From positions 45,474-109,473 of the forward strand of contig NTHE01000025.1 in NCBI GenBank assembly GCA_002551355.1: a DNA stretch of 64,000 nt, written 5' to 3'. Positions 8,251-17,489 of the stretch are shown in pieces; within the stretch, counting starts at the first letter, position 1; every line of letters begins with the position of its first letter. Position numbers and translations under genes: made by a program. The notes under the pieces were generated by a model. That model ran no database searches. It was given only the letters and a program-made list of their open reading frames with translations, and was not told where the DNA came from. Source of the DNA: Streptomyces sp. man185 (GTDB lineage: Bacteria > Actinomycetota > Actinomycetes > Streptomycetales > Streptomycetaceae).

Positions 8251-9258
8251 TCAGCCGGCCCACTCCAGGAGCCGTTCCGCGCTCCAGGTCGTCACCACCC
8301 GGTCCGCCGGCACCTCGCACTCCTCGGCGCGGGCGCACCCCGACCGCTGCCAGTCCAGCTGCCCCGGGGCGTGCGCGTCCGTGTCGATCGCGAACAGCGC
8401 CCCCGCCGCGACGGCCGCGCGCAGCAGCCGTCGGGGCGGATCCTGCCGCTCCGGACGGCAGTTGATCTCCACCGCCGTCCCGGCCTCGGCACAGGCCGCG
8501 AAGACCCGCTCCGCGTCGAACCGCGACTCCGGACGGCCGCGCCCGGCCAGCAGGCGTCCCGTGCAGTGGCCGAGCACATCGGCCCGTGGATGACGTACCG
8601 CCGCTTCCAGCCGCCGTGTCATCGGGGCCGGGTCCATCCGCAGCTTGGAGTGGACGGAGACCACCACCACGTCGAGCTGGGCCAGCAGTTCGTCCTCCTG
8701 GTCGAGCGACCCGTCCGGGAGGATGTCGCACTCGATCCCCGTCAGGAGCCGGAACGGGGCCCACTCCTCGTTGAGCCGTTCCACCACAGCGAGCTGCTCC
8801 CGCAGCCGTTTCGGCGACAGGCCGCGCGCCACCGTCAGCCGGGGCGAGTGGTCGGTCAGGACGGCCCACGCGTGCCCCAGCTCCGCGGCGGTCCGACCCA
8901 TCTCCTCGATCGGACTGCCCCCGTCCGACCAGTCCGAGTGCAGATGGCAGTCGCCCATCAGCCGCGCGAAGAGGTCCTGGCCCCCCTCGGCGACCGGCTC
9001 GGCAGCAGCTTCCTTCTCCAGCCGCTCCAGGTACCCGGGCGTCTTTCCGGCCAGGGCCTCACGGATCACCTCGGCTGTACGCGGCCCGATGCCGGGGACG
9101 CGCTCCAGGGATTTCGCGGCCACCCGCTCGGCCGCCTCCCCGGCGGCCATGGCGTCCACCGCTGCGGCGGCCGTACGGAAGGCCTTCACCCGGTAGGTGG
9201 CGGCCTGCGAGCGTTCCAGCAGGAAGGCGATCCGCCGCAGGGCGGTGACGGGATCCAT
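8251..9258 (-). CDS. PHP domain metal-dependent hydrolase with N-terminal HhH
   Basis: The ATG at 9258 follows GGAGGTGGAG and is preferred over an upstream in-frame start. The 335-residue protein begins with a helix-hairpin-helix segment (LERVPGIGPRTAEVIREAL, about residues 55-73) and continues with a PHP domain: GDCHLHSDWSDGGS, VLTDHSPRL, TGIECDIL, VVVSVHSKL, LGHCTGRL and IDTDAHAPGQL are the metal-binding motifs in order. The layout equals the C-terminal half of bacterial DNA polymerase X without the polymerase core. A phosphoesterase acting on DNA ends or histidinol-phosphate-like substrates is likely. Confidence 0.85.
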   Translation of the reverse strand: MDPVTALRRIAFLLERSQAATYRVKAFRTAAAAVDAMAAGEAAERVAAKSLERVPGIGPRTAEVIREALAGKTPGYLERLEKEAAAEPVAEGGQDLFARLMGDCHLHSDWSDGGSPIEEMGRTAAELGHAWAVLTDHSPRLTVARGLSPKRLREQLAVVERLNEEWAPFRLLTGIECDILPDGSLDQEDELLAQLDVVVVSVHSKLRMDPAPMTRRLEAAVRHPRADVLGHCTGRLLAGRGRPESRFDAERVFAACAEAGTAVEINCRPERQDPPRRLLRAAVAAGALFAIDTDAHAPGQLDWQRSGCARAEECEVPADRVVTTWSAERLLEWAG

Positions 9259-9370
9259 CTCCACCTCCACCAGGAGCGAATGCGGCCGGTACCGGTCCGC
9301 CGGGCCCGCCGCCCGCCCCACCAGCATGAGCGCACCCGGCCCCGCCCGCCTCCGCGCCCCGGTCACCGTT

Positions 9371-10840
<1,470 letters not shown>

Positions 10841-11116
10841 GCTCGACCTCCCCCGCCGCCGTTCCAGGGCGTTCCAGCCCTCCGAGAACACCCACGTCAC
10901 CAGGGGTGGGACGGTTCCAGCCCGGCGGGAAGCCGTGTCGCGCTTGTCCGGGTCCGGGGCGGCGGCCCAGGCTGGTGCCGATCCCGTACCACCGGTACAG
11001 CCCCTCAGCGGGCCCCGCACGAGTCGGTGCGCTGCCGTACGACCACCTGAGCGCACCACCGACGGCAGCGACGACCGCATCACCAACCGCACCATCCGAA
11101 ACGGGGAAAACTCATC

Positions 11117-11734
11117 ATGCGCACCCTCCGCACCGCCCTCCTGACCGTCATGGCCGCGGGCCTGGCCGTCACCGCCCTGGCCCAGGTGCCCGCCGCCGCG
11201 GCCCCGGCCCCCGCTCCCGCCCCGCCGAAGTTCCTGAGCGCGGGCCAGCTGCCCGCATCCCACACCCCCTGGACGGCCGGCCCGGTACGCCAGGGCGTGC
11301 CCGAGGAGGGGTCCCTGTGCACCACCGGAATCGCCCCGGCGGCCGGCACCCGCCACCGGGACTTCCGCACCGAACTGGACACCAACGCCCGCCAGACCAT
11401 CACGGTCGCCACCACCGCCGCCCGGGCCAGGAAGCTCGCCGCCGAGCTGCGCAGCGCCCTGGAGACCTGCCTCGACCGGCTGAAGGAGCAGGACCCCGGC
11501 CTGGACGGGGAGGCGTTCTACCAGGGCCGGATCAACGTGGAGGAGGGCGCGCACGTCTACAGCATCGACACGTCCTACCCGGAGGTCGGCTCCACCGACA
11601 TCGGGCTCTACTCCGTGGGCCGCGACGGCAGGACGGTGACCGTGGTCGAGTGGGGCCAGCTCGGCGAGCTCGACGGAGCACCGCTGGAGGGCTTCAAGAA
11701 GACGACCCGCACCGCAGTCTCCAAGCTGCACTGA
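11117..11734 (+). CDS. Secreted protein, unknown function
   Basis: The 205-residue product has a clear signal peptide (MRTLRTALLTVMAAGLAVTA) with cleavage near AAAAPAP, residue 30. The mature part contains two cysteines (SLCTTG and ETCLDRL) and alternating charged helices and strands, with the body resembling small sensor-like lipoprotein or exported domains of actinobacteria. No enzyme motif is seen. It is divergent from the membrane-anchored HTH gene with a 276-base shared upstream region. A strong terminator follows. Confidence 0.65.
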   Translation: MRTLRTALLTVMAAGLAVTALAQVPAAAAPAPAPAPPKFLSAGQLPASHTPWTAGPVRQGVPEEGSLCTTGIAPAAGTRHRDFRTELDTNARQTITVATTAARARKLAAELRSALETCLDRLKEQDPGLDGEAFYQGRINVEEGAHVYSIDTSYPEVGSTDIGLYSVGRDGRTVTVVEWGQLGELDGAPLEGFKKTTRTAVSKLH

Positions 11735-11741
11735 TCCCGCT

Positions 11742-11780
11742 TCCGCGACCGGCCGCCGCAGGGGAGCGGCCGGTCGCGGA
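11742..11780 (+). terminator. Perfect 15-bp hairpin
   Basis: Arms 11742-11756 and 11766-11780 are perfectly complementary around a nine-base loop, just after the secreted-protein stop. Confidence 0.75.
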
Positions 11781-11817
11781 GGTGCGCGGTACCCCGGATC
11801 GGGAGCATGCTGGCTGT

Positions 11818-14418
11818 GTGACCCGGCACGAGACGCCCCGGTATTCCCCGCCCGCCGGAAACGGGGCCGCGGCCGGGGGACTGGACGGTGGCCGAGTGCC
11901 GGACGAACTGTCCCTCGTACTCGCCCAGGCCCTCGTCAGTGCCGTCGAGTCGACCGACGGCTACGCGGGCGGGGTCTACCTGCGGAGCAGAACACCAGGG
12001 CTGCTGCGGCTCGCAGTGCTGGCCGGGCTGCCCGCCCCACTGTTCCGGCCCTGGTGGCGGATGCATGTGAACCGGCCCTTCCCGGTGTCCGAGGCCTACC
12101 GCTCGGGGCGGCCCGTGCTGCTCCACGACGCGGAGGAGGCGATGCGCCGGTTCCCGCAGCTGATGGCCGGGCTGCCGTTCCCGTTCGGCTCGCTGTGGGT
12201 GCCGATCACCGGACCCCGGGGCAGCGTCGGCGTGCTGGCGGTCCTGCGTGCCTCCACGCCGGGTCAGCCTGTCGCCCCCGCCGACGGCGACCGGCTGCAC
12301 CGGCTCGGCCAACGGCTCGGCGCCGCGCTCACCGATCTGGAGCGGCGGGGCGTCGACTGCGTATGGGAGACCGAGCCGGTCCCCGTGCAACTGCCGGCCG
12401 CCACCACGCCCCCGGTGCGGGTCGGCCGGTTCGACTGGGACCTGCACTCCGGGCAGGTCGCCGCCGACGACGAACTCTGCGGGATCCTCGGCTTCGAGCC
12501 CGCCGGCTTCCCGGGCACCGTCGACGCGCTCGCCGAACGGCTGGTCCCCGAGGATGTGTACGGGCTGTGGGCGCTGGCCCGGCGGACGGTGGAGTCCGCC
12601 GAACCGGTGGTCCGCCGGATGCGGCTGCGCGGTCCCGACGGCAGGTCCCATCTGCTGGAGCTCTCCGGCCGCTGGACGCACCCGGACGGCGATGTGTCCG
12701 CCAGCCATCTGAGCGGCTTCCTGGTCGACCTCGGCGCGGGACCCGTCGTACCGGAGGCCGCCGACCGGCTGCCCCGGGGCATCCTCTCCCTCGACCGCCT
12801 CGGGCGGATCACGTACGCGAACGGCCTCGCCGAGGAACTGCTCGGCCACTCCCGGACGGAGCTGATCGGCCATGTGGTGTGGCAAGGACTGCCGTGGTTC
12901 GGGCACGAGGCCTACGAGGACCACTACCGGGCCGCCCTGATGGCCGACGAGCCCGTCCACTTCCTCGCCCGCCGCCCGCCCTCGCGCTGGCTGTCGGTGT
13001 CGCTGTACCCGGGCCACGACGGGGTGAGCGTCGTCCTCCAGGCGACCGACCAGCCGGCCTACGCCCCAGGCTCCGTCACCTCGCCGGGGCTCGGCATCGG
13101 CTCGACCGCCGACCGTTCCTCCGCGCTCTACCGGCCGGTGGCCCTCGCCATCGCGCTGACCGAGGCGGTCACGGCCCGTCAGGTCTCCGCGGTGGTCACC
13201 GAGGAACTGCTGCCCGCGTTCGGCGGCCGCCAGCTCGCCATCTACCTGCTGAACGAGCGCCATCTCCATCTGGCCTGGGAAACGGGATTCCCGAAGGGTT
13301 TCCTCGACCGCTTCGACGGGGTCGGGCTCGACGTCAGCATCCCCGGGGTGGAGACCCTGACCACGGGCCGCCCGATCTTCTTCGAGTCCATGCAGCGCCT
13401 GGCCGAGGCCTATCCGGGCATCCCGATCGACGCGGACGTCGGGGCGCGGGCGTTCCTGCCGCTGATCGCCTCGGGCCGGCCCGTCGGCTCCTGCATCCTC
13501 GGCTTCGACCGGCCCCGCGGCTTCAGCCCGGAGGAGCGCACGGTCCTGACGGCACTGGCCGGGCTCATCGCCCAGGCACTGCAACGCGCCCAGCGCTACG
13601 ACAGCGAGTCGGCCCTCGCCCGCGGACTCCAGGACGCCCTGCTCCCGCACCGGCTGCCCGAGGTGGACGGGGTGGACACCCTGGGGCGCTACCTCTCCGG
13701 CACCCAGGGCATGGACGTGGGCGGGGACTGGTACGACGTGATCGAGACCGGTCACGAACTCGCCCTGATCATCGGCGACGTGCAGGGACACGGGGTGTCC
13801 GCCGCCGCGACCATGGGCCAACTGCGCAGTGCGGTAAGAGCGTTCGCGCTGAGCAACCATGACCCGCAGGAGGTGATGAGCGGGACGAACCGGCTGCTCA
13901 TCGACCTGGACCCGGGGCAGTTCGCGAGCTGCTGCTACATCGCCCTCGACCCGGTGACCGGCGTGGCCCGTGCCGTACGGGCGGGGCATCCGCAGCCCGT
14001 GCTGCGGCGGCCCGACGGCCGGACGGAAGTGCTGGACCTGCCCGGCGGCATCGTGCTCGGGATCGACGGGGACGCGGCCTACCCGGTCACGGAGATGCGG
14101 CTCGAACCGGGCGCGATGCTCGCGCTGTTCACGGACGGGCTGATCGAGCGCCCCGGGACGGACATCGACGAGGGTATCGAGCGGTTGCGGGCGACCGTCG
14201 AACGCATCGGCGCGGTCCCCCTGGCCGACACGGCCGACCAGGTCATCGGCGAGGCGAGAGCGGCCACCGACCGCCCCGACGACATCGCCATCCTGCTGGC
14301 CGCCCGCTGGGCCGAGGCCCCGGCGGTCCGTCGGCCCCGGACGGTGCGGGAGCCCGGGCCCGACCTGTGGCGCACGTTCAGGAGGCCGGACCCGGGGCCT
14401 CCTGCGGCGGATACCTAG
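11818..14418 (+). CDS. SpoIIE-type PP2C phosphatase with GAF and PAS sensor domains
   Basis: Starting at the GTG at 11818, which has a CATGCT hexamer ending six bases before it and so looks leaderless, the product is 866 residues. The order is an N-terminal GAF-like domain (about 30-175), a PAS/PAC module (about 200-305, FDWDLHSGQVAADDELCGIL), a second PAS (about 315-415, ILSLDRLGRITYANGLAEEL), a GAF domain (about 440-600), and a PP2C phosphatase (about 610-845). The phosphatase carries DVGGDWYDVIE, GDVQGHGVSAAA, LFTDGLIERPG and RPDDIAILLAAR, i.e. all metal aspartates. Such proteins dephosphorylate anti-anti-sigma factors in response to signals; the ligand is unknown. Confidence 0.9.
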   Translation: MTRHETPRYSPPAGNGAAAGGLDGGRVPDELSLVLAQALVSAVESTDGYAGGVYLRSRTPGLLRLAVLAGLPAPLFRPWWRMHVNRPFPVSEAYRSGRPVLLHDAEEAMRRFPQLMAGLPFPFGSLWVPITGPRGSVGVLAVLRASTPGQPVAPADGDRLHRLGQRLGAALTDLERRGVDCVWETEPVPVQLPAATTPPVRVGRFDWDLHSGQVAADDELCGILGFEPAGFPGTVDALAERLVPEDVYGLWALARRTVESAEPVVRRMRLRGPDGRSHLLELSGRWTHPDGDVSASHLSGFLVDLGAGPVVPEAADRLPRGILSLDRLGRITYANGLAEELLGHSRTELIGHVVWQGLPWFGHEAYEDHYRAALMADEPVHFLARRPPSRWLSVSLYPGHDGVSVVLQATDQPAYAPGSVTSPGLGIGSTADRSSALYRPVALAIALTEAVTARQVSAVVTEELLPAFGGRQLAIYLLNERHLHLAWETGFPKGFLDRFDGVGLDVSIPGVETLTTGRPIFFESMQRLAEAYPGIPIDADVGARAFLPLIASGRPVGSCILGFDRPRGFSPEERTVLTALAGLIAQALQRAQRYDSESALARGLQDALLPHRLPEVDGVDTLGRYLSGTQGMDVGGDWYDVIETGHELALIIGDVQGHGVSAAATMGQLRSAVRAFALSNHDPQEVMSGTNRLLIDLDPGQFASCCYIALDPVTGVARAVRAGHPQPVLRRPDGRTEVLDLPGGIVLGIDGDAAYPVTEMRLEPGAMLALFTDGLIERPGTDIDEGIERLRATVERIGAVPLADTADQVIGEARAATDRPDDIAILLAARWAEAPAVRRPRTVREPGPDLWRTFRRPDPGPPAADT

Positions 14419-14430
14419 GGTCCGGCCTCC
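14381..14430. terminator. Hairpin between convergent genes
   Basis: A 13-bp inverted repeat (GGAGGCCGGACCC at 14381 and its complement at 14418-14430) spans the end of the phosphatase gene, with the second arm reaching into the 40-base gap before the convergent reductase gene. Confidence 0.5.
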
Positions 14431-14457
14431 CGGAAGGCGTTCTGTCCGCCCTGTCGG

Positions 14458-15849
14458 TCAGGCGTCGGCGGGCAGCTCGGCCGGCACGAAGGCGCCGGAG
14501 GCCCCCAGCATGCCCTCGCGCTCCACGACCTTGATCCGCTCGCGGCCCCGGGCCGCACCGAGCGCCTGCTCGTGGGCGTCCAGCTTGTGCCAGCCCTCCC
14601 AGGTCGTGTAGCGGACGCCCCGGCCTTCCAGGAAGGCCTCGACGGCCTCCGGAGCGGGCGTGGCCGGCTCGGGCAGGCGGCCCGCGGCGCGGTCCTCCAG
14701 GAGGCAGGCGACCGTCTCGTTGGCGTCGCCCTTGGTGTGCCCGATCAGACCGATCGGACCGCGCTTGATCCAGCCCGTGACGTAGACGGAGCTCATGTGC
14801 TCCTCGCCGGCGATGACACGTCCCGCCTCGTGCGGGACGGTTCCTGAGGCCACGTCGAAGGGGAGCTTGGGCAGCTCCTCCGAGTAGTAGCCGACGGCAC
14901 GGTAGACGCTCTGGATGTCCCAGTCGGTGAACTGACCGGTGCCCCGGACGTTGCCGGTGCCGTCCAGCTCGGTGCGCTCGGTCCGCAGCGCCACGACCTT
15001 GCCGTCCTCGCCGAGGATCTCGACCGGGGACTCGAAGAAGTGCAGGAACAGCTTGTGCGGGCGGTCGCCGACGTCGCGGATGGCCCAGTTCTCCAGGGTC
15101 TGCGCGACCATGTTGGCCTGCTTGTTCTCCCGGCGGGTCGCGATGGAGCCCTCGTCGTACTCGATGTCCTCGGGGTTGACGATGACCTCGATGTTGGGGG
15201 AGTGGTCCAGCTCCCGCAGCTCCATGGGGCTGAACTTGGCCTGCGCCGGGCCACGCCGCCCGAACACATGCACCTCCAGCGCCTTGTTCTGCTGGAGGCC
15301 CTGGTACACGTTGTCCGGGATCTCGGTGGGCAGCAGCTCGTCGGCCGTCTTGGCCAGGATGCGGGCCACGTCCAGGGCCACGTTCCCGACGCCGAGGACG
15401 GCGACCTTCTCCGCGGTGAGCGGCCAGGTGCGCGGCACCTCGGGGTGCCCGTCGTACCAGGAGACGAACTCGGCCGCGCCGTAGGAGCCGTCCAGCTCGA
15501 TGCCGGGGGTGTCGAGCGCGCGGTCGGCCTCGGCGCCGGTGGAGAAGATCACCGCGTCGTAGAAGGACCGCAGGTCGTCCAGGCCGATGTCGTGCGGGTA
15601 GCTGACGTTGCCGAAGAGCCGGATCTGGGGCTTGTCCAGCACCTGGTGCAGGGCCTTGACGATGCCCTTGATCCGCGGGTGGTCGGGGGCCACGCCGTAA
15701 CGGATCAGGCCGAAGGGCGCGGGCATGCGCTCGAAGAGGTCGATGGAGACCCCCGGGTCCTGGCAGACCTCGGATTTGAGCAGCGCGTCCGCAGCGTAGA
15801 TACCGGCGGGGCCGGCTCCGACAATGGCGACGCGGACGGGGCGTGTCAT
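14458..15849 (-). CDS. fprA: Ferredoxin-NADP+ reductase, FprA type
   Basis: The 463-residue flavoprotein starts at the ATG at 15849 (MTRPVRVAIVGAGPAGIYAA), giving the FAD-binding GxGxxG at residues 9-14. Then come FGLIRYGVAPDHPRIKGI, FSTGAEADRALDTPG, the NADP-binding GVGNVALDVARIL, GRRGPAQAKFS, and the C-terminal TGWIKRGPIGLIGHTKGDAN typical of the adrenodoxin-reductase-like FprA family. It moves electrons between NADPH and ferredoxin, for example to cytochromes P450. The promoter region holds a candidate iron box, which would couple it to iron supply. It forms a single-gene unit. Confidence 0.9.
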   Translation of the reverse strand: MTRPVRVAIVGAGPAGIYAADALLKSEVCQDPGVSIDLFERMPAPFGLIRYGVAPDHPRIKGIVKALHQVLDKPQIRLFGNVSYPHDIGLDDLRSFYDAVIFSTGAEADRALDTPGIELDGSYGAAEFVSWYDGHPEVPRTWPLTAEKVAVLGVGNVALDVARILAKTADELLPTEIPDNVYQGLQQNKALEVHVFGRRGPAQAKFSPMELRELDHSPNIEVIVNPEDIEYDEGSIATRRENKQANMVAQTLENWAIRDVGDRPHKLFLHFFESPVEILGEDGKVVALRTERTELDGTGNVRGTGQFTDWDIQSVYRAVGYYSEELPKLPFDVASGTVPHEAGRVIAGEEHMSSVYVTGWIKRGPIGLIGHTKGDANETVACLLEDRAAGRLPEPATPAPEAVEAFLEGRGVRYTTWEGWHKLDAHEQALGAARGRERIKVVEREGMLGASGAFVPAELPADA

Positions 15850-15900
15850 GGCGTGGTGATCCTTCGGGGCGGGCGAACGCGGGCAGGTACAGCGTACGAC

Positions 15901-15919
15901 GGAGGTAAGGGTTGGCTTA
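15901..15919. promoter_or_regulatory. Candidate iron box (DmdR/IdeR-type) before fprA
   Basis: The 19-mer GGAGGTAAGGGTTGGCTTA matches 14 of 19 positions of the actinobacterial iron-box consensus TWAGGTWAGSCTWACCTWA, and it contains the inverted repeat GTAAG-N6-CTTAC. It lies 52-70 bases upstream of the reductase start. The match is weaker than the two iron boxes at 36.3 and 37.9 kb. Confidence 0.45.
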
Positions 15920-16304
15920 CTAGTCTCCACCCCACACCGTAAGCGATCGCCGCGCGGGACCTTCGACCGCCCCTGCGCAGTGTGACCGATTGGTCCGCTT
16001 TGCTACGCCTATATGGTCGATTTGCTTCTTTTGCGCTTCTCATCCATAAAGGGTCTCGATGGCGTTGTTGAGGCATTTGCCTGGGCCTGTTTTCGCCATC
16101 GCGCCGAGGGAGTGGTGAGCGTCACGTCCGAGAGGGCGGACGCGGAAGCGGAGGCATCGGTTCCCTTCTGTGCGAAGAAAGTTGACGCCGTGACGGTGCG
16201 GCCCGATCCGGGAATTCCATTATTCGATCATGCACGGAAAAGGGAATCCGGAATGCGGGGCTTGTTCCGTCCGATGTTTCTCGCCTACGGTCACCGTCAA
16301 TCCG
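15920..16304 (+). other. Gene-free leader and promoter region
   Basis: This stretch is AT-richer than its surroundings and holds no convincing gene. The short open frames in it have non-coding composition. It must contain the promoter of the riboswitch transcript and that of fprA on the other strand; no clear -35/-10 pair was identified. Confidence 0.6.
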
Positions 16305-16480
16305 GATGGAACGCCGAATCCTGCCGCCGTCCGGGAATCCGAAACCCACTCACGTACGGCAGGAGCGGGGGACCCAGGTAAGCCGCCGATCCACAACCGG
16401 AACGGCTTGGGGTGAAGTCGCACGACCGTGCGGCCAGACATCTCCCGTCTGAACCCGACAGCTCACCTCGCAGGCGCCGG
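16305..16480 (+). ncRNA. ydaO-type c-di-AMP riboswitch
   Basis: The leader of the LysM gene contains the conserved blocks of the ydaO (RF00379) element in order: GCCGAATCCTGCCG near 16312, GAGCGGGGGACCCAGGTAAG near 16373, GGCTTGGGGTGAAG near 16404, then GACATCTCCCGTCTGAACCC near 16437 and GACAGCTCACC with GCAGGCG closing the terminal stem near 16477. Spacing and order are those of the family. In Streptomyces such elements precede cell-wall hydrolase genes and shut off expression at high c-di-AMP. The element ends about 15 bases before the start codon. Exact 5' boundary is estimated. Confidence 0.9.
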
Positions 16481-16494
16481 AGAGGAAATCCCCC

Positions 16495-17331
16495 ATGCCC
16501 GCACAGGGTAAGCACCGCCGTCCCAAGTCCACCTCGCTGAGCCGCGGCCTCGCCGCCGTGACCACCGGTGGAGCCGTTCTCGCCCTCCCGGTGATCGGTG
16601 CCACCAGCGCCTTCGCGGCCCCCGCGCCCGCCGCCGCGCCGCAGGCCGTGGCACCCGCCTCGGTGTCGGCGCAGGCGAATCTGGCAGCGAAGGCCGCCCC
16701 CGCCCAGCATTCCGTGGTGGCCGGCGAAACTCTTTCCAAGATCGCCCGCGAGCATTCCGTCAGCGGCGGCTGGGAGAAGCTGTACGAAGGCAACCGGAAG
16801 ATCGTCGGAGAGAATCCCGACCTTATTCACCCCGGCATCAAGCTGGTTCTCGGAGCCAAGGCCGCCGCCCCGTCGGACGACAAGACCGCCAAGGCCTCCC
16901 CGTCCGCCGCGCGAGGCGCGTCGGCGGACCGGGCCGACCGTTCGGAGCGCATCGAGGCCGCCCCGGTGGCAAAGGCCGCGCCGGCCGCCGAGAAGGAGGC
17001 CGCGACCTACACGAACGACCTCGACGGCTGGATCAAGGAGTCGCTGGCGGTCATGGCCGAGCAGGGCATCCCCGGCACCTACGAGGGCATCCACCGCAAC
17101 ATCATGCGCGAGTCCGCGGGCAACCCGGCCGCCATCAACAACTGGGACTCCAACGCCGTCAAGGGCACCCCGTCCAAGGGTCTGCTCCAGGTCATCGACC
17201 CGACCTTCCAGGCCTACCACGTGCCCGGCACCTCGACCGACAGTTACGACCCGGTCGCCAACATCACGGCCGCATGCAACTACGCCGCGGACCGGTACGG
17301 CTCGATCGACAACGTCTTCGGCGCCTACTGA
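16495..17331 (+). CDS. LysM and transglycosylase (SLT-like) cell-wall hydrolase
   Basis: The 278-residue exported protein starts MPAQGKHRRPKSTSLSR with a signal peptide cleaved near residue 41. A LysM domain follows (HSVVAGETLSKIAREHSVSG, about residues 74-120), then an alanine-rich linker and a C-terminal lysozyme-fold domain (about 180-278) with HRNIMRESAGNPAAINNWDS and KGLLQVIDPTFQAYHVPGTS, where Glu of MRESAGN is the expected catalytic residue. It should cleave peptidoglycan glycan strands during growth or spore germination. Expression is expected to be controlled by the c-di-AMP riboswitch directly upstream. Confidence 0.9.
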   Translation: MPAQGKHRRPKSTSLSRGLAAVTTGGAVLALPVIGATSAFAAPAPAAAPQAVAPASVSAQANLAAKAAPAQHSVVAGETLSKIAREHSVSGGWEKLYEGNRKIVGENPDLIHPGIKLVLGAKAAAPSDDKTAKASPSAARGASADRADRSERIEAAPVAKAAPAAEKEAATYTNDLDGWIKESLAVMAEQGIPGTYEGIHRNIMRESAGNPAAINNWDSNAVKGTPSKGLLQVIDPTFQAYHVPGTSTDSYDPVANITAACNYAADRYGSIDNVFGAY

Positions 17332-17350
17332 TCCTCGCGCGACCGAACAC

Positions 17351-17384
17351 CAGGAGCCCCGGACCGCACGGTCCGGGGCTCCTG
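17351..17384 (+). terminator. Perfect 15-bp hairpin
   Basis: CAGGAGCCCCGGACC pairs perfectly with 17370-17384 around a four-base loop, twenty bases after the wall-hydrolase stop. Confidence 0.85.
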
Positions 17385-17450
17385 CGTCGTCCCGGGGTGC
17401 CGCCGGGAAGTTACCCCCAAGTTTCTCGTGACTTGCCACGCATTCGGCAG

Positions 17451-17464
17451 TAGAACCTGTTGCA
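17451..17464. promoter_or_regulatory. KstR-like operator before the cholesterol oxidase gene
   Basis: TAGAACCTGTTGCA fits every fixed position of the published KstR consensus TNNAACNNGTTNNA, the site of the actinobacterial TetR repressor of cholesterol catabolism. It ends 25 bases before the choA start, where it would overlap the promoter or early leader. Confidence 0.55.
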
Positions 17465-17489
17465 TTCTGTCGAGAGTGAGGAGCGTCAC

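Noticed and set aside
10841..11731. Extension of the HTH gene's frame to the right
   Set aside because: The region is antisense to the divergent secreted-protein gene, and the GTG at 10840 has a strong ribosome site.
16013..16381. Open frame of 122 codons before the LysM gene
   Set aside because: It runs through the riboswitch and has non-coding composition without a ribosome site.
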